Assembly: GCA_963798195.1 (NCBI GenBank)
Contig: CAWCSF010000010.1
Span: forward strand, 1,302,001-1,366,000
Direction of reading: 5' to 3'
Source: CAVSRC01 sp963798195
Lineage (GTDB): Bacteria > Pseudomonadota > Alphaproteobacteria > Rhizobiales > Kaistiaceae
Length of the DNA stretch: 64,000 bases
Shown piece by piece: positions 1-8,502 of this stretch. A model generated the notes under the pieces. It saw only the letters and a list, made by a program, of their open reading frames with translations, had not been told where the DNA came from and did no database searches. Each line of letters starts with the position of its first letter. Position 1 is the stretch's first letter. The position numbers were made by a program, and so were the translations under genes.

Positions 1-108
1 GCACAGACGGTGTCCGGGCAGCCGGGCCACGCCGAGGCTGCGATATTCGGGGCAGCGCTCGGCCATCTGGCCCGGATTGAGGTTGGAGCCGTAGGCGAAA
101 TAGATCAT
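1..108 (-). CDS. Gamma-glutamylcyclotransferase-like protein, 5' end only
   Basis: The minus strand opens with an ATG at 108 and runs off the left edge. The N-terminus reads MIYFAYGSNLNPGQMAERCP, whose YFAYGSNL signature is the substrate-binding loop of the gamma-glutamylcyclotransferase (GGCT/AIG2-like) fold. These small cytoplasmic enzymes release 5-oxoproline from gamma-glutamyl amines or peptides; the exact substrate cannot be told from 36 residues. It lies downstream of rarA on the same strand with an 86-base gap. The frame is also open upstream of 108, so a slightly earlier non-ATG start is possible, but homology begins at this methionine. Confidence 0.75.
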   Translation of the reverse strand, partial: MIYFAYGSNLNPGQMAERCPEYRSLGVARLPGHRLC

Positions 109-194
109 CTGGATGGCGAGAAACTCATGACCATACGAGCGATCAGATGACGCCAGCGACGCGATTCCTTCAAGCAATCCCTGCCTGAAAACGT

Positions 195-1502
195 TCAGCC
201 GCCGCGCTCGCGCCGAAGCTTCGCCCAGTAGTCCAGCCGCTTGCGGATTTCGCGCTCGAAGCCGCGGTCTGGCGGATCGTAGAAGGTCTGCCGGCCGATC
301 GCTTCGGGAAAATACTCCTGCCCCGAAAAGGCATCGGGCTGATCGTGATCGTAGAGGTAATCCTCGCCGTAGCCCTCGGTCTTCATCAGGCGGGTCGGCG
401 CGTTGAGGATGGTCTTCGGCGGCGTCAGCGATCCGCCCTGTTTCGCTGTAGCGGTGGCGGCGGAGAACGCGGTGTAAACGGCATTCGATTTCGGCGCGGT
501 CGCGAGATAGACGGCCGCCTCGGCCAGCGCCAGTTCGCCCTCAGGCGAGCCCAGATAGTCATAGGCATCCTTGGCGGCGAGCGCGACGACCAGCGCTTGC
601 GGATCGGCGAGGCCTATGTCCTCCATGGCCATGCGCACGAGCCGGCGGCCGATGTAGAGCGGCAACTCCCCGGCATCGAGCATGCGCGCGAGGTAATACA
701 GCGCCGCATCGGGATCCGACCCGCGCACCGATTTATGCAGGGCGGAGATGAGATTGTAGTGGCCGTCCTGACCCTTGTCGTAGAGCGGCGCACGGCGCTG
801 GACGATCTTCTGGAGGTCGTCGGGACCGAACACCTCCCCTTCCCCGGCCGCACGCCAGACTTCCTCCGCCAGCGTCAGCAGCGCCCGTCCGTCGGCGTCC
901 GCCATGGCCACGAGCATGTCGCGCGCCTCGGCATCGAGCGGCAGCTTGCGCGCCTCGATCTCCTCTGCCCGCTCGAGCAGATGCCCCAACGCTTCCGCGT
1001 CGAGCGGACGGAACACCAGCACGCGGGCGCGCGACAGCAGCGCCGCGTTCAGTTCAAACGACGGGTTCTCGGTCGTCGCACCGACCAGCGTGACGGTGCC
1101 GTCCTCCATGACCGGCAGAAAGGAATCCTGCTGCGCCCGGTTGAAGCGATGGATCTCGTCGACGAAGAGCAGCGTGCCCCTGCCCATCTCGCGACGCCCC
1201 CGCGCCGCCTCGAAGACCTTCTTCAGCTCCGCGACGCCGGAAAAGACCGCCGATATCTGCTCGAACTGGAGGTCGGTTTCCTTCGCCAGCAGGCGCGCGA
1301 CGGTGGTCTTGCCCGTGCCCGGCGGCCCCCAGAAGACCAACGATCCGAGCGAACCGGATCGCAGCATGCGGGTGAGCGCGCCATCGGGCCCGAGCAGATG
1401 GTCCTGGCCGACGACCTCCGCCAGAGCCTGCGGACGAAGCCGGTCCGCCAGCGGGCGGGGCGCCGATTTTTCGAGCCCGGCAGCCTCGAACAGCGACGCC
1501 AC
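195..1502 (-). CDS. rarA: Replication-associated recombination protein A (RarA/MgsA AAA+ ATPase)
   Basis: This 435-residue protein is a clamp-loader-like AAA+ ATPase that acts at stalled replication forks in the cytoplasm. Walker A (GPPGTGKTT) is at residues 59-67, Walker B (LLFVDEIHRF) at 111-120, and a sensor-1 region (VGATTENPSFE) follows; the C-terminal half is the family's tetramerisation and MgsA C-terminal region, and length is normal for the family. The start ATG is only 8 bases after the stop of the upstream protease gene, so the two are almost certainly cotranscribed. HtrA protease followed by rarA downstream of rplQ is a recurrent order in Hyphomicrobiales. Confidence 0.96.
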   Translation of the reverse strand: MASLFEAAGLEKSAPRPLADRLRPQALAEVVGQDHLLGPDGALTRMLRSGSLGSLVFWGPPGTGKTTVARLLAKETDLQFEQISAVFSGVAELKKVFEAARGRREMGRGTLLFVDEIHRFNRAQQDSFLPVMEDGTVTLVGATTENPSFELNAALLSRARVLVFRPLDAEALGHLLERAEEIEARKLPLDAEARDMLVAMADADGRALLTLAEEVWRAAGEGEVFGPDDLQKIVQRRAPLYDKGQDGHYNLISALHKSVRGSDPDAALYYLARMLDAGELPLYIGRRLVRMAMEDIGLADPQALVVALAAKDAYDYLGSPEGELALAEAAVYLATAPKSNAVYTAFSAATATAKQGGSLTPPKTILNAPTRLMKTEGYGEDYLYDHDQPDAFSGQEYFPEAIGRQTFYDPPDRGFEREIRKRLDYWAKLRRERGG

Positions 1503-1510
1503 CCGGCCTC

Positions 1511-2914
1511 CTATCCGCGGAACTGCTGACGGATCATCTGCCCGCCGCGATTGATCGTCACCTGCCAGAGCGACGTTTCCTGGGCGGCAGCGCGCGCCAG
1601 CGTCCGCGCGGCGTCGATGGCAACGCCATTCAGGTCGACGATCACATCGCCCGGCCGAAGGCCGGCGGTAGCGGCACGCGAGCCCGGCGCAACGTCGGTG
1701 ACGATGACGCCGATCGGCTTGCCGGCAAAGACCATCTCCTCGGCAACCGCCGGCGACAGATTGACAACCGTCGCCCCCGCCAGCGGCGAGTTTCCCGAAA
1801 TGGTGGTCGGATTGCGCGGCACGGTCTCCGGCGCCGATTTCAGGCTGATCGTGGTGACGTATTGCTTGCCGTCGCGGACGATGCCGAGTTTCGCCTCCGT
1901 GCCAACGCCCTTGGTAGCGAGGCGATAGTTCAGCGTGCCGACATCCTCGACGTCGCTGCCATCGATCGAGGTGATCAGGTCGCCGCTCTTGAGGCGCGCG
2001 GCCGCTGCCGGCCCGTCAGGCTCGACATCGGCGACGATGACGCCGCCCGGCGCCTTCAGCCCCATGGCATCGGCGATATCGGGGCTGACCTCCTGCAAGG
2101 TCGCGCCGAGCCAGGGCCGCTTCGGCGCCGCACCCGTCGCAGCGGCCTTTGCCACGATCTGCACCAGGTTGGACGGGATGGCGAAGCCGATGCCGGTCGA
2201 GCCGCCGGACGGCGTCACGATCATGCGGTTGATGCCGACCAGCCGGCCGTTCATGTCGACCAGCGCGCCGCCCGAGTTTCCCGGATTGATGGCGGCGTCG
2301 GTCTGGAGAAAATACTGGTCCTCGGACTGATCGCCCGGGACATGCGCGAAGGCCGAGACGATGCCGCTGGTGACCGTCTGACCGACGCCGAAGGGATCGC
2401 CGATGGCGAGCACGAGATCACCGACCTCGACCTTGTCGGAATCGGCGAACGGTATCGTCGGCAGGTCTGCACCGGCACCGGAGATGCGCAGGACCGCAAG
2501 ATCGGAGCGCTGGTCCTTGAGCACGATCTCGGCCGTGAATTCACGCTTGTCGGAGAGCGCGACCTTGACCTCGTCGGCGCTGGCGATGACGTGGAAGTTC
2601 GTCACGATCAGCCCGGACGGGTCGATGATCACGCCGGAGCCGAGCGAGCGCTGGACGCGCTGGCTGGGACCGCCGCCGCCCATATCGCCGAAGAAGCGGC
2701 GGAAGAACGGATCGGAAAAGAAGGGCGAGGCCTGCTGCTGCACGACACGCGACGCGTACACGTTCACGACCGCCGGCGCGACACGCTTAACCACCGGCGC
2801 AAACGATAGTTGCACCGTGGCCGCACTGTCCGGCACCTGTTTCGTGGGGGTCTGCGCGCTGGCGCCCAGCGTGGTGGTCAAAAAGATCAGGAGTACCGCA
2901 GTCCAACGCAGCAT
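1511..2914 (-). CDS. degQ: Periplasmic Do-like serine protease (DegP/DegQ/HtrA family)
   Basis: This 467-residue protein has a cleavable signal peptide (residues 1-20, ending GASA), a trypsin-like domain and two PDZ domains, the DegP/DegQ architecture for periplasmic protein quality control. The catalytic triad is visible: His108 in TNFHVIAS, Asp138 in SDLAVLRI and Ser214 in PGNSGGALVD. The PDZ domains occupy roughly 270-360 and 385-465. A Gly-rich loop (about 78-85) sits in the LA-loop position. It is the likely first gene of a two-gene unit with rarA. Whether it is closer to DegP or DegQ cannot be settled by eye, so the symbol is tentative. Confidence 0.93.
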   Translation of the reverse strand: MLRWTAVLLIFLTTTLGASAQTPTKQVPDSAATVQLSFAPVVKRVAPAVVNVYASRVVQQQASPFFSDPFFRRFFGDMGGGGPSQRVQRSLGSGVIIDPSGLIVTNFHVIASADEVKVALSDKREFTAEIVLKDQRSDLAVLRISGAGADLPTIPFADSDKVEVGDLVLAIGDPFGVGQTVTSGIVSAFAHVPGDQSEDQYFLQTDAAINPGNSGGALVDMNGRLVGINRMIVTPSGGSTGIGFAIPSNLVQIVAKAAATGAAPKRPWLGATLQEVSPDIADAMGLKAPGGVIVADVEPDGPAAAARLKSGDLITSIDGSDVEDVGTLNYRLATKGVGTEAKLGIVRDGKQYVTTISLKSAPETVPRNPTTISGNSPLAGATVVNLSPAVAEEMVFAGKPIGVIVTDVAPGSRAATAGLRPGDVIVDLNGVAIDAARTLARAAAQETSLWQVTINRGGQMIRQQFRG

Positions 2915-3043
2915 CGTTCGTCCACCTAGCCTCGAATTCGTCGCCCGCAGCGGACCGAAATGCTACACCAAATACGGCGACGGCGTGACAAATCCTGCCG
3001 GGTCGGCAAACAGGCCGGCAGGACTGGTGGAGACCGAAAAGGC

Positions 3044-4315
3044 TTACGAAGCGTCGATTTTCTTGAAGAGCTGGTCGATCCGCGCCTGCGTCTTCGCCCC
3101 AACCGTGGGGGCCCATTGCCGCAGCATGCTCGCCAGTTCGTTCTTCTCGGTCTTGGACAAGGCCGGCACCGTTCCCTCGAGCACGACAATCAGGTTGAAC
3201 TTGCCGTCGTCCGTGGCGGAAGGAAACGCCGCCCGCACGAGCGGCAGCACGCGCTTGTCGCCCAGATCAAACAGAAATTCCGACGCATAGATGCGAATGG
3301 TCCGGTCCGGATCTCCGGAAGCGACCGTCAGCAACCTCAGATGATCGACGGTGAGCAGGCCGCTGACCGCCTGGCGCAATTTCTTGTTGTCACGCAGGAA
3401 TTCCGCCAGCGCCACCGAAATGCCAAGCCGCACCTGATAGTTGTCGGGGTTCGCTGTCCACGCCGCCATCATGGGCGCGACGGCCGCCACGCCCATTGCC
3501 GTGAGGGCCTTTCGCGCGTTGCGCCGCACGATGGCAGACTCCAACTCCAGATCCTTGATGAGGGACCCGACGCTTGGCTGGTCCTTTGCGAACGCTTTTC
3601 CAATCAGCGAAAAGGCCTTCTTGTCGGCCTCCGCCGTCGTTGTCGTCCCATCCGGGCACGGACCACTAACCACCGGTCCACCCTGCGGGCCGACAAGCTG
3701 CTCCCGACTGGCGTCAAAGCGCCATTGCAGCGGCCGCCCACTGCCGAGGAACGCACCGACAGCGCGACCGGGCACGCACTCGAACAGAACCTCCCGGTGA
3801 TCGGTCGGATTCTCTCCGGGCATCGTGACTATCAGCGTCAGTCTCTCGCTTTTGACCTCGCGGCCAATGATCACGAACTCGAAGTATCGTTCGTGGTCAG
3901 CGCCCGGGTAGGTCTCGTCGCCGACCAGATCGAGACGCGCGCCCCGTACGTCACCGTCGATGCGCAGCCGCACAAGATCGTCGCGGACCATGTAATCGAC
4001 CAGCAACAGCAAGGCGATCGAAATCGCGGCCACGCCAGCGACCACGAACCCCTTGTAGTTGATGACCGCGGTCGAACCGAAGGCACCGAAGATGATGCCA
4101 AGGCCGCTGCAGATGATCAGCGACGAAATCGTCGCCGAGATGATGGTGAAGCCCTGGCAGACAAGCCCCAGGGCAAGCAGAATCCCTCCGACGGCCAGAC
4201 CCATCCGAAAAATCGGGTCCGCCCATCGCGGCTGTTGCGGCGGCATGGCTTGAGGCGTTGCAGGTTCGGGAGCGGCAGGCTCCGGAGCAGCAGGTTTCCC
4301 GTCGTCGACACTCAT
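3044..4315 (-). CDS. Uncharacterised membrane protein with HEAT-like C-terminal repeats
   Basis: I do not recognise a named family. The 423-residue protein has a Pro/Ala-rich cytoplasmic N-terminus (1-30), three hydrophobic segments (about 37-55, 58-80 and 88-107), a beta-type middle domain (about 115-225) and an alpha-helical C-terminus (about 248-420) with HEAT/ARM-like helix pairs, for example RRNARKALTAMG, in which pairs of Arg/Asp and Leu/Ala recur with a 35-40 residue spacing. This suggests a membrane-anchored scaffold that binds another protein. It is followed by the HtrA gene after a 129-base gap and preceded by a 347-base AT-richer region. Codon usage looks slightly less GC-biased than the ribosomal genes nearby. 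Confidence 0.8.
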   Translation of the reverse strand: MSVDDGKPAAPEPAAPEPATPQAMPPQQPRWADPIFRMGLAVGGILLALGLVCQGFTIISATISSLIICSGLGIIFGAFGSTAVINYKGFVVAGVAAISIALLLLVDYMVRDDLVRLRIDGDVRGARLDLVGDETYPGADHERYFEFVIIGREVKSERLTLIVTMPGENPTDHREVLFECVPGRAVGAFLGSGRPLQWRFDASREQLVGPQGGPVVSGPCPDGTTTTAEADKKAFSLIGKAFAKDQPSVGSLIKDLELESAIVRRNARKALTAMGVAAVAPMMAAWTANPDNYQVRLGISVALAEFLRDNKKLRQAVSGLLTVDHLRLLTVASGDPDRTIRIYASEFLFDLGDKRVLPLVRAAFPSATDDGKFNLIVVLEGTVPALSKTEKNELASMLRQWAPTVGAKTQARIDQLFKKIDAS

Positions 4316-4662
4316 GGTGGCCTCCCCCAGTGTCTTGGATGCGAGTCCTATGGCAAGCGTTGAATCGACTTTCCTTCCAAACAGGCAAAAACACTGCGTC
4401 GCCGTGTAAACGACGCCGGTTCAGGCACAGCCCCCTCAACGCGATGTAGCATCCTGCCCAAAACACGCCGCTGCGTCGATACACAGTCGCAAATAAATGA
4501 CCGGTCGGAAGAATTACTTGGAAAAATTTGTGAGACGACAAAAGAAAGGGCGCGATTTCTCAGAAAACACTTCCGGTATGTGTCGTAATTAAGCGGCAAA
4601 GTTTAGAAAATACCGGCGGCGTCCCGCGTCAGCTCGCGCCGCATCGCGACTCAAGGGACACG
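4316..4662. other. Intergenic region, 347 bases, locally AT-rich
   Basis: No gene is supported here. The stretch between about 4470 and 4620 is clearly richer in A+T than its surroundings (runs such as aaaaattt and ttagaaaata), the kind of composition expected for a promoter of the HEAT-repeat membrane protein gene that starts at 4315. A short minus-strand open frame (4348-4599) has no recognisable features and is not called. No strong hairpin is visible after the stop of the upstream gene at 4663. Confidence 0.4.
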
Positions 4663-5097
4663 TCAGGCAGCGGACGCCGAGGGTTTGCCTTGCGCCTGGG
4701 AGTCCGGCTGACCATTCCGCCCCTGCAGGCGAAGTTCGTGCACGCCACGATTAATCTCACGGAGCGAACTGCCGAGAAGATCGTGTGCCTCGCGCAGCAT
4801 CGCGAACTCTGCCTGGATCATCTTGTGGTCTTCGACGGCCCGCGCCTCGGCGTCCCGGCTGAGAATGGCGGTGCCGACCGTGATTACCGGAAGGAAGATG
4901 AGCTGGAGGAAGTTGGACCAGTAGAGGATTTGCTCCTCGTAACCGGGCCACAGCAGAGGCGTAAGCCCGAAGATGACGAAGGCGTAAAACGCCCAGATCG
5001 TCCCGACGAGCATGGTGATACGCATCGCGAGGATGTCGTTGATCCTCTTGATGAGAGTCCGCTTTGGCGCCTTGTCCATCTCGGGCCTGCCCAGCAT
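4663..5097 (-). CDS. Small two-helix membrane protein of unknown function
   Basis: This 144-residue protein has two predicted transmembrane helices (about 30-50 and 58-80) and a charged amphipathic C-terminal helix (about 85-120) that could form a coiled coil, then a Gln/Ser/Ala-rich tail. The layout (short cytoplasmic N-terminus, helical hairpin, acidic helix) resembles DUF1003 and low-affinity iron permease-like proteins, but I cannot see a diagnostic motif, so no function is assigned. A second ATG at 5079, preceded by GGCAGG with good spacing, may be the true start and would give 138 residues. It lies downstream of the rplQ terminator, so it probably has its own promoter. Confidence 0.72.
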   Translation of the reverse strand: MLGRPEMDKAPKRTLIKRINDILAMRITMLVGTIWAFYAFVIFGLTPLLWPGYEEQILYWSNFLQLIFLPVITVGTAILSRDAEARAVEDHKMIQAEFAMLREAHDLLGSSLREINRGVHELRLQGRNGQPDSQAQGKPSASAA

Positions 5098-5199
5098 GGT
5101 CGTGAGACAGGCAAGGGTAGAGCCCGGCGCTTAACAAATTCCTTAGGAAAAACAGTGGCTTTGGCGCAGTGCGCACACCGTCGCGGGCAAACCTGCAAA

Positions 5200-5224
5200 G
5201 AAAAAGGCGGCTCCAGGCCGCCTT
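5200..5224 (-). terminator. Rho-independent terminator of the alpha operon (after rplQ)
   Basis: An 8-bp perfect stem (AAGGCGGC / GCCGCCTT) with a 5-base loop lies 28 bases past the rplQ stop. Read on the minus strand it is followed by a run of T (TTTTTC), giving a canonical intrinsic terminator for the whole S10-spc-alpha transcript. Confidence 0.88.
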
Positions 5225-5251
5225 CTTTGTTTCGTCCCGGCTATGAGCCGA

Positions 5252-5689
5252 TCAGGCTGTCGCCTCCGCGCCACCCTCGGCGGCAACCTGCTCAGCATGG
5301 CGCGCCCTGTCCTCGGCGCCCTTGGCGGCGGGGTCGCGATCGACGAACTCGATGACCGCCACAGGCGCGCTGTCGCCAAGGCGGAAGCCCGCCTTCAGCA
5401 CGCGGGTGTAGCCGCCGGCACGCGCCTTGTAGCGCGGTCCGAGCGTCTCGAAGAGCTTCTTGACCGAGCCGAGGTCGCGCAGCTGCGAGATCGCCTGACG
5501 GCGGGCGTGAAGATCGCCACGCTTGGCCAGCGTCACCAGCTTCTCGACGATCGGACGCAGGTCCTTCGCCTTCGGCAAGGTCGTGACGATCTGCTCGTGC
5601 TTGATCAGCGACGCGGCAAGATTGGCGAACAGCGCCTTGCGATGGCTCTGCGAGATGTTGAGCCGGCGGCCCCTGTTTCCGTGACGCAT
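5252..5689 (-). CDS. rplQ: 50S ribosomal protein L17
   Basis: This 145-residue protein begins MRHGNRGRRLNISQSHRKAL, the L17 signature, and has the usual alphaproteobacterial C-terminal extension rich in Ala and Glu (from about residue 120). It binds 23S rRNA near the exit tunnel. It is the last gene of the alpha operon, 36 bases downstream of rpoA, and is followed by the intrinsic terminator at 5200-5224. Confidence 0.98.
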   Translation of the reverse strand: MRHGNRGRRLNISQSHRKALFANLAASLIKHEQIVTTLPKAKDLRPIVEKLVTLAKRGDLHARRQAISQLRDLGSVKKLFETLGPRYKARAGGYTRVLKAGFRLGDSAPVAVIEFVDRDPAAKGAEDRARHAEQVAAEGGAEATA

Positions 5690-5725
5690 TTTGCTCTCCT
5701 TACCTCGACGCGGCGAGGCGCGGCA

Positions 5726-6745
5726 TCAATAGTGATCTTCGTAACGCTTGGCCAGCTCGTCGATGTTTTCGGGCGGCCAATTGGTGACTTCCATGCCGAG
5801 ATGGAGACCCATCTGGGCAAGGACTTCCTTGATCTCGTTGAGCGACTTGCGGCCGAAGTTCGGCGTACGCAACATCTCGGCCTCGGTCTTCTGGATGAGG
5901 TCGCCGATGTAAACGATGTTGTCGTTCTTCAGGCAGTTGGCCGAACGCACCGAGAGCTCGAGTTCGTCGACCTTCTTGAGCAGCGCCGGATTGAAAGCGA
6001 GCTCGGGGATCGAAACCTCGGCGGTCTCCTTCTTCGGCTCCTCGAAGTTCACGAAGATCGAGAGCTGATCCTGAAGGATGCGCGCGGCATAGGCGACCGC
6101 GTCTTCGGCGCGGAGCGACCCGTTGGTCTCCACCGACATCGTCAGCTTGTCGTAGTCGAGAACCTGCCCCTCACGGGTATTCTCGACCCGGTAGGACACC
6201 TTCTTGACCGGCGAATACAGGCTGTCGACCGGGATCAGGCCGATCGGCGCGTCTTCCGGCCGGTTGCGGTCGGCGGTGACATAGCCCTTGCCGTTGTCGA
6301 CGGTGAACTCCATGCGAATCTCGGCGCCCTCGTCGAGTGTGCAGAGCACCAGCTCGGGATTGAGGATCTCGATGTCGCCGACCGTCTGGATGTCGCCAGC
6401 GGTGACGACGCCCGGACCCTGCTTGCGCACGACCATGCGCTTCGGGCCCTCGCCCTGCATGCGGATGGCGATTTCCTTGATGTTCAGCACGATGTCGGTC
6501 ACGTCCTCGCGGACGCCCGCGATTGACGAGAACTCATGCAGCACGCCGTCGATCTGCACGGCCTTCACGGCCGCGCCCTGGAGCGACGAGAGCAGCACGC
6601 GGCGCAGCGCATTGCCGAGCGTCAGGCCGAAACCGCGCTCAAGCGGCTCCGCCACGACCGTGGCAAAGCGCCGGGCGTCGGAGCCCGGCGAGATATCGAG
6701 CTTGTTCGGCTTGATCAGCTCTTGCCAGTTCTTCTGGATTGTCAC
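5726..6745 (-). CDS. rpoA: DNA-directed RNA polymerase subunit alpha
   Basis: This 339-residue protein has the N-terminal dimerisation domain (to about residue 235) that nucleates the core enzyme, a short flexible linker, and the C-terminal domain (about 250-325) with the helix-hairpin-helix elements that contact UP elements and activators (SVRSANCLKN, TPNFGRKSLNEIKE). Length and order (rpsK-rpoA-rplQ) are standard for the alpha operon. The gap to rpsK is 97 bases, larger than most gaps in the cluster. Confidence 0.99.
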   Translation of the reverse strand: MTIQKNWQELIKPNKLDISPGSDARRFATVVAEPLERGFGLTLGNALRRVLLSSLQGAAVKAVQIDGVLHEFSSIAGVREDVTDIVLNIKEIAIRMQGEGPKRMVVRKQGPGVVTAGDIQTVGDIEILNPELVLCTLDEGAEIRMEFTVDNGKGYVTADRNRPEDAPIGLIPVDSLYSPVKKVSYRVENTREGQVLDYDKLTMSVETNGSLRAEDAVAYAARILQDQLSIFVNFEEPKKETAEVSIPELAFNPALLKKVDELELSVRSANCLKNDNIVYIGDLIQKTEAEMLRTPNFGRKSLNEIKEVLAQMGLHLGMEVTNWPPENIDELAKRYEDHY

Positions 6746-6842
6746 GAGCCTCTTCCTTTCACTTGTCCGGCCGCCCGGGAGGAGGCGGCCCGTGCGACCG
6801 CCTCAGCGGCCGCGAAAAACGCGATTGAACTGTTAGGCGGCG

Positions 6843-7232
6843 CTAGACGCGACGACGCTTGCGCGGGCGGCAGCCATTGTGGGCAATCGGCGTAACGTCG
6901 CGGATCGAGGTGATGATGAAGCCGGCCGACTGCAACGCACGGAGCGCCAACTCGCGCCCCGAGCCCGGTCCGGAAACCTCGACCTCAAGCATCTTGACGC
7001 CGTGCTCGGTGGCCTTCTTGCCCGCATCTTCCGCCGCCATCTGCGCGGCATAGGGCGTCGACTTGCGCGAGCCCTTGAAGCCCATCAGGCCAGCCGACGA
7101 CCAGGAGATCGCGTTCCCCTGCGCATCGGTGATGGTGATCATCGTGTTGTTGAAACTGGAATTCACATGCGCCACGCCGGAGCTGATGTTCTTGCGCTCC
7201 TTGCGACGTACGCGCGTTGCGTCCTTTGCCAT
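6843..7232 (-). CDS. rpsK: 30S ribosomal protein S11
   Basis: This 129-residue protein has the S11 motifs HVNSSFNNT near the N-terminus, SSAGLMGFKGSRKSTPYAAQ in the middle, and the basic CRPRKRRRV tail. It forms part of the 30S platform with S6 and S18 and contacts helix 23/24 of 16S rRNA. It is the second gene of the alpha operon, 126 bases downstream of rpsM. Confidence 0.98.
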   Translation of the reverse strand: MAKDATRVRRKERKNISSGVAHVNSSFNNTMITITDAQGNAISWSSAGLMGFKGSRKSTPYAAQMAAEDAGKKATEHGVKMLEVEVSGPGSGRELALRALQSAGFIITSIRDVTPIAHNGCRPRKRRRV

Positions 7233-7358
7233 ATGCTGTCCTTAGCCTTCGATCTCAACGCCGCCGTAGTGCCAGCGGCTCCACCTGAATGGACGACCGG
7301 GAGGGACACCCGCAGCAGCGCCGAAGCGCTGCCCGATGCCGCCCTGCGATTGTCCTGC

Positions 7359-7727
7359 TTACTTCTTCTTGCCGGCGATCGCGCGCGCCGGTCCCTTGCG
7401 GGTCCGGGCATTCGTGTGCGTGCGCTGACCGCGCACCGGCAGGCCGCGACGATGGCGCAGGCCGCGGTAGCAGCCCAGGTCCATCAACCGCTTGATGTTC
7501 ATCGCCACTTCGCGGCGAAGATCGCCCTCGACCAGATGGTCGTGGTCAATGAGCTCGCGAATCTGGCCGACTTCGGCGTCCGTGAGCTGCGCAGTGCGGC
7601 GCTCCGGCGGCACATTGACCTTGGCGCAGATATCCTTCGCCTTGGCCGGCCCGATACCATGAATGTACTGGAGCGCGATTACGACGCGCTTGTTAGTCGG
7701 GATATTGACGCCTGCGATGCGGGCCAA
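7359..7727 (-). CDS. rpsM: 30S ribosomal protein S13 (TTG start)
   Basis: S13 binds the head of the 30S subunit and bridges to L5. I choose the TTG at 7727, not the GTG three codons earlier. It gives ARIAGVNIP directly after the initiator and the family-typical 122 residues, and an AGGAG lies 8 bases upstream of the TTG; the GTG at 7736 overlaps that ribosome-binding site and cannot use it. The helix-two turns-helix region (IHGIGPAKA) and the basic tail GQRTHTNARTRKG are present. It is the first gene of the alpha operon proper, with its own promoter at 7872-7900. Confidence 0.96.
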   Translation of the reverse strand: MARIAGVNIPTNKRVVIALQYIHGIGPAKAKDICAKVNVPPERRTAQLTDAEVGQIRELIDHDHLVEGDLRREVAMNIKRLMDLGCYRGLRHRRGLPVRGQRTHTNARTRKGPARAIAGKKK

Positions 7728-7759
7728 ATTCGTCACTCCTGTCGGCCGGCCACCGCGGC

Positions 7760-7832
7760 GGCCGGAATTTCCGTTATTTTTCCGCGCGTTAGCGGTAAAC
7801 GCATAACACGGCCCCGGTTACCATTTCCGGCC
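7760..7832 (-). promoter_or_regulatory. Structured 5' leader of the rpsM-rpsK-rpoA-rplQ transcript
   Basis: Between the predicted start of transcription (about 7865) and the S13 start, an 8-bp inverted repeat (GGCCGGAA at 7760-7767, TTCCGGCC at 7825-7832) encloses about 57 bases, and a 10-base direct repeat (CCGGCCACCG) is present at 7747 and 7828. A folded leader at this position is where ribosomal-protein autoregulation acts in other bacteria (S4 on the E. coli alpha operon), but rpsD is not in this window and the regulator here is unknown. Confidence 0.4.
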
Positions 7833-7871
7833 ACCGGCACCGCACGTCTGCAATCGCAGAATTATGGGCGG

Positions 7872-7900
7872 TAGATAGCCATTTCGCCGGTTTGCGTCAA
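7872..7900 (-). promoter_or_regulatory. Sigma-70 promoter for the alpha operon
   Basis: On the minus strand, TTGACG (7900-7895) and TATCTA (7877-7872) are separated by exactly 17 bases, a strong match to the housekeeping promoter consensus. It lies immediately after the adk stop, and predicts transcription from about 7865 into rpsM. Confidence 0.7.
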
Positions 7901-7920
7901 CTGGGCCGCGGCAGTTTTCC

Positions 7921-8502
7921 TTATGCTTCAGTCGCTTGGGCAAGAACACCGGCGATGGCCTCGGACACCTCGTCCATCGAGCCCATGCCGCTAACCTTGA
8001 ACAACATTCCCTTCCGATCGTAGTGCCCGGCGACCGGCGCAGTCTGCGCCTTGTAGACCGAGAACCGCTTCCGGGCGGTCTCTTCCGTATCGTCCGCCCG
8101 AGCCCCGCCGGTCTCCCTGGCGCGGTTGACGATGCGGCCGACCAGTTCGTCCTCGTTGACCGCCATTTCGACCACGGCATTGAGCTTTTGGCCGTGTTTC
8201 TCAAGCAGGCGGTCAAGCGCCTCTGCCTGGGCGATCGTGCGCGGGAAACCATCCAGAATGAAGCCATTGGCTGCATCGGGCTGGGTGATGCGGTCCGCGA
8301 TGATCTCAACCATCACGTCGTCCGGCACCAGATCGCCGCGGTCCATGATCGCCTGCGCGCGCTTGCCAACCGGAGTCCCCGCCGCTACGGCCGCCCGCAG
8401 CATGTCCCCGGTCGCCAACTGCACAACGCCGTGTCTCGCGACCAGACGTTGAGCCTGCGTCCCTTTGCCCGCGCCAGGTGGCCCGAGCAGAATCACCCTC
8501 AT
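7921..8502 (-). CDS. adk: Adenylate kinase
   Basis: This 193-residue enzyme interconverts ATP + AMP and 2 ADP in the cytoplasm. The N-terminus MRVILLGPPGAGKGTQAQRL contains the P-loop (about residues 7-15); the AMP-binding DGFPRT motif and a short LID (RETGGARADDTEE) mark the short-form adenylate kinase usual in alphaproteobacteria. The start at 8502 overlaps the secY stop by four bases (ATGA), so translation is coupled to secY. Position between secY and rpsM is standard for this cluster. Confidence 0.98.
   Translation of the reverse strand: MRVILLGPPGAGKGTQAQRLVARHGVVQLATGDMLRAAVAAGTPVGKRAQAIMDRGDLVPDDVMVEIIADRITQPDAANGFILDGFPRTIAQAEALDRLLEKHGQKLNAVVEMAVNEDELVGRIVNRARETGGARADDTEETARKRFSVYKAQTAPVAGHYDRKGMLFKVSGMGSMDEVSEAIAGVLAQATEA

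Noticed and set aside
4348..4599. 83-codon minus-strand open frame in the 347-base gap
   Set aside because: No ribosome-binding site, no domain-like composition and no conserved-looking segment; it lies in AT-rich noncoding DNA.
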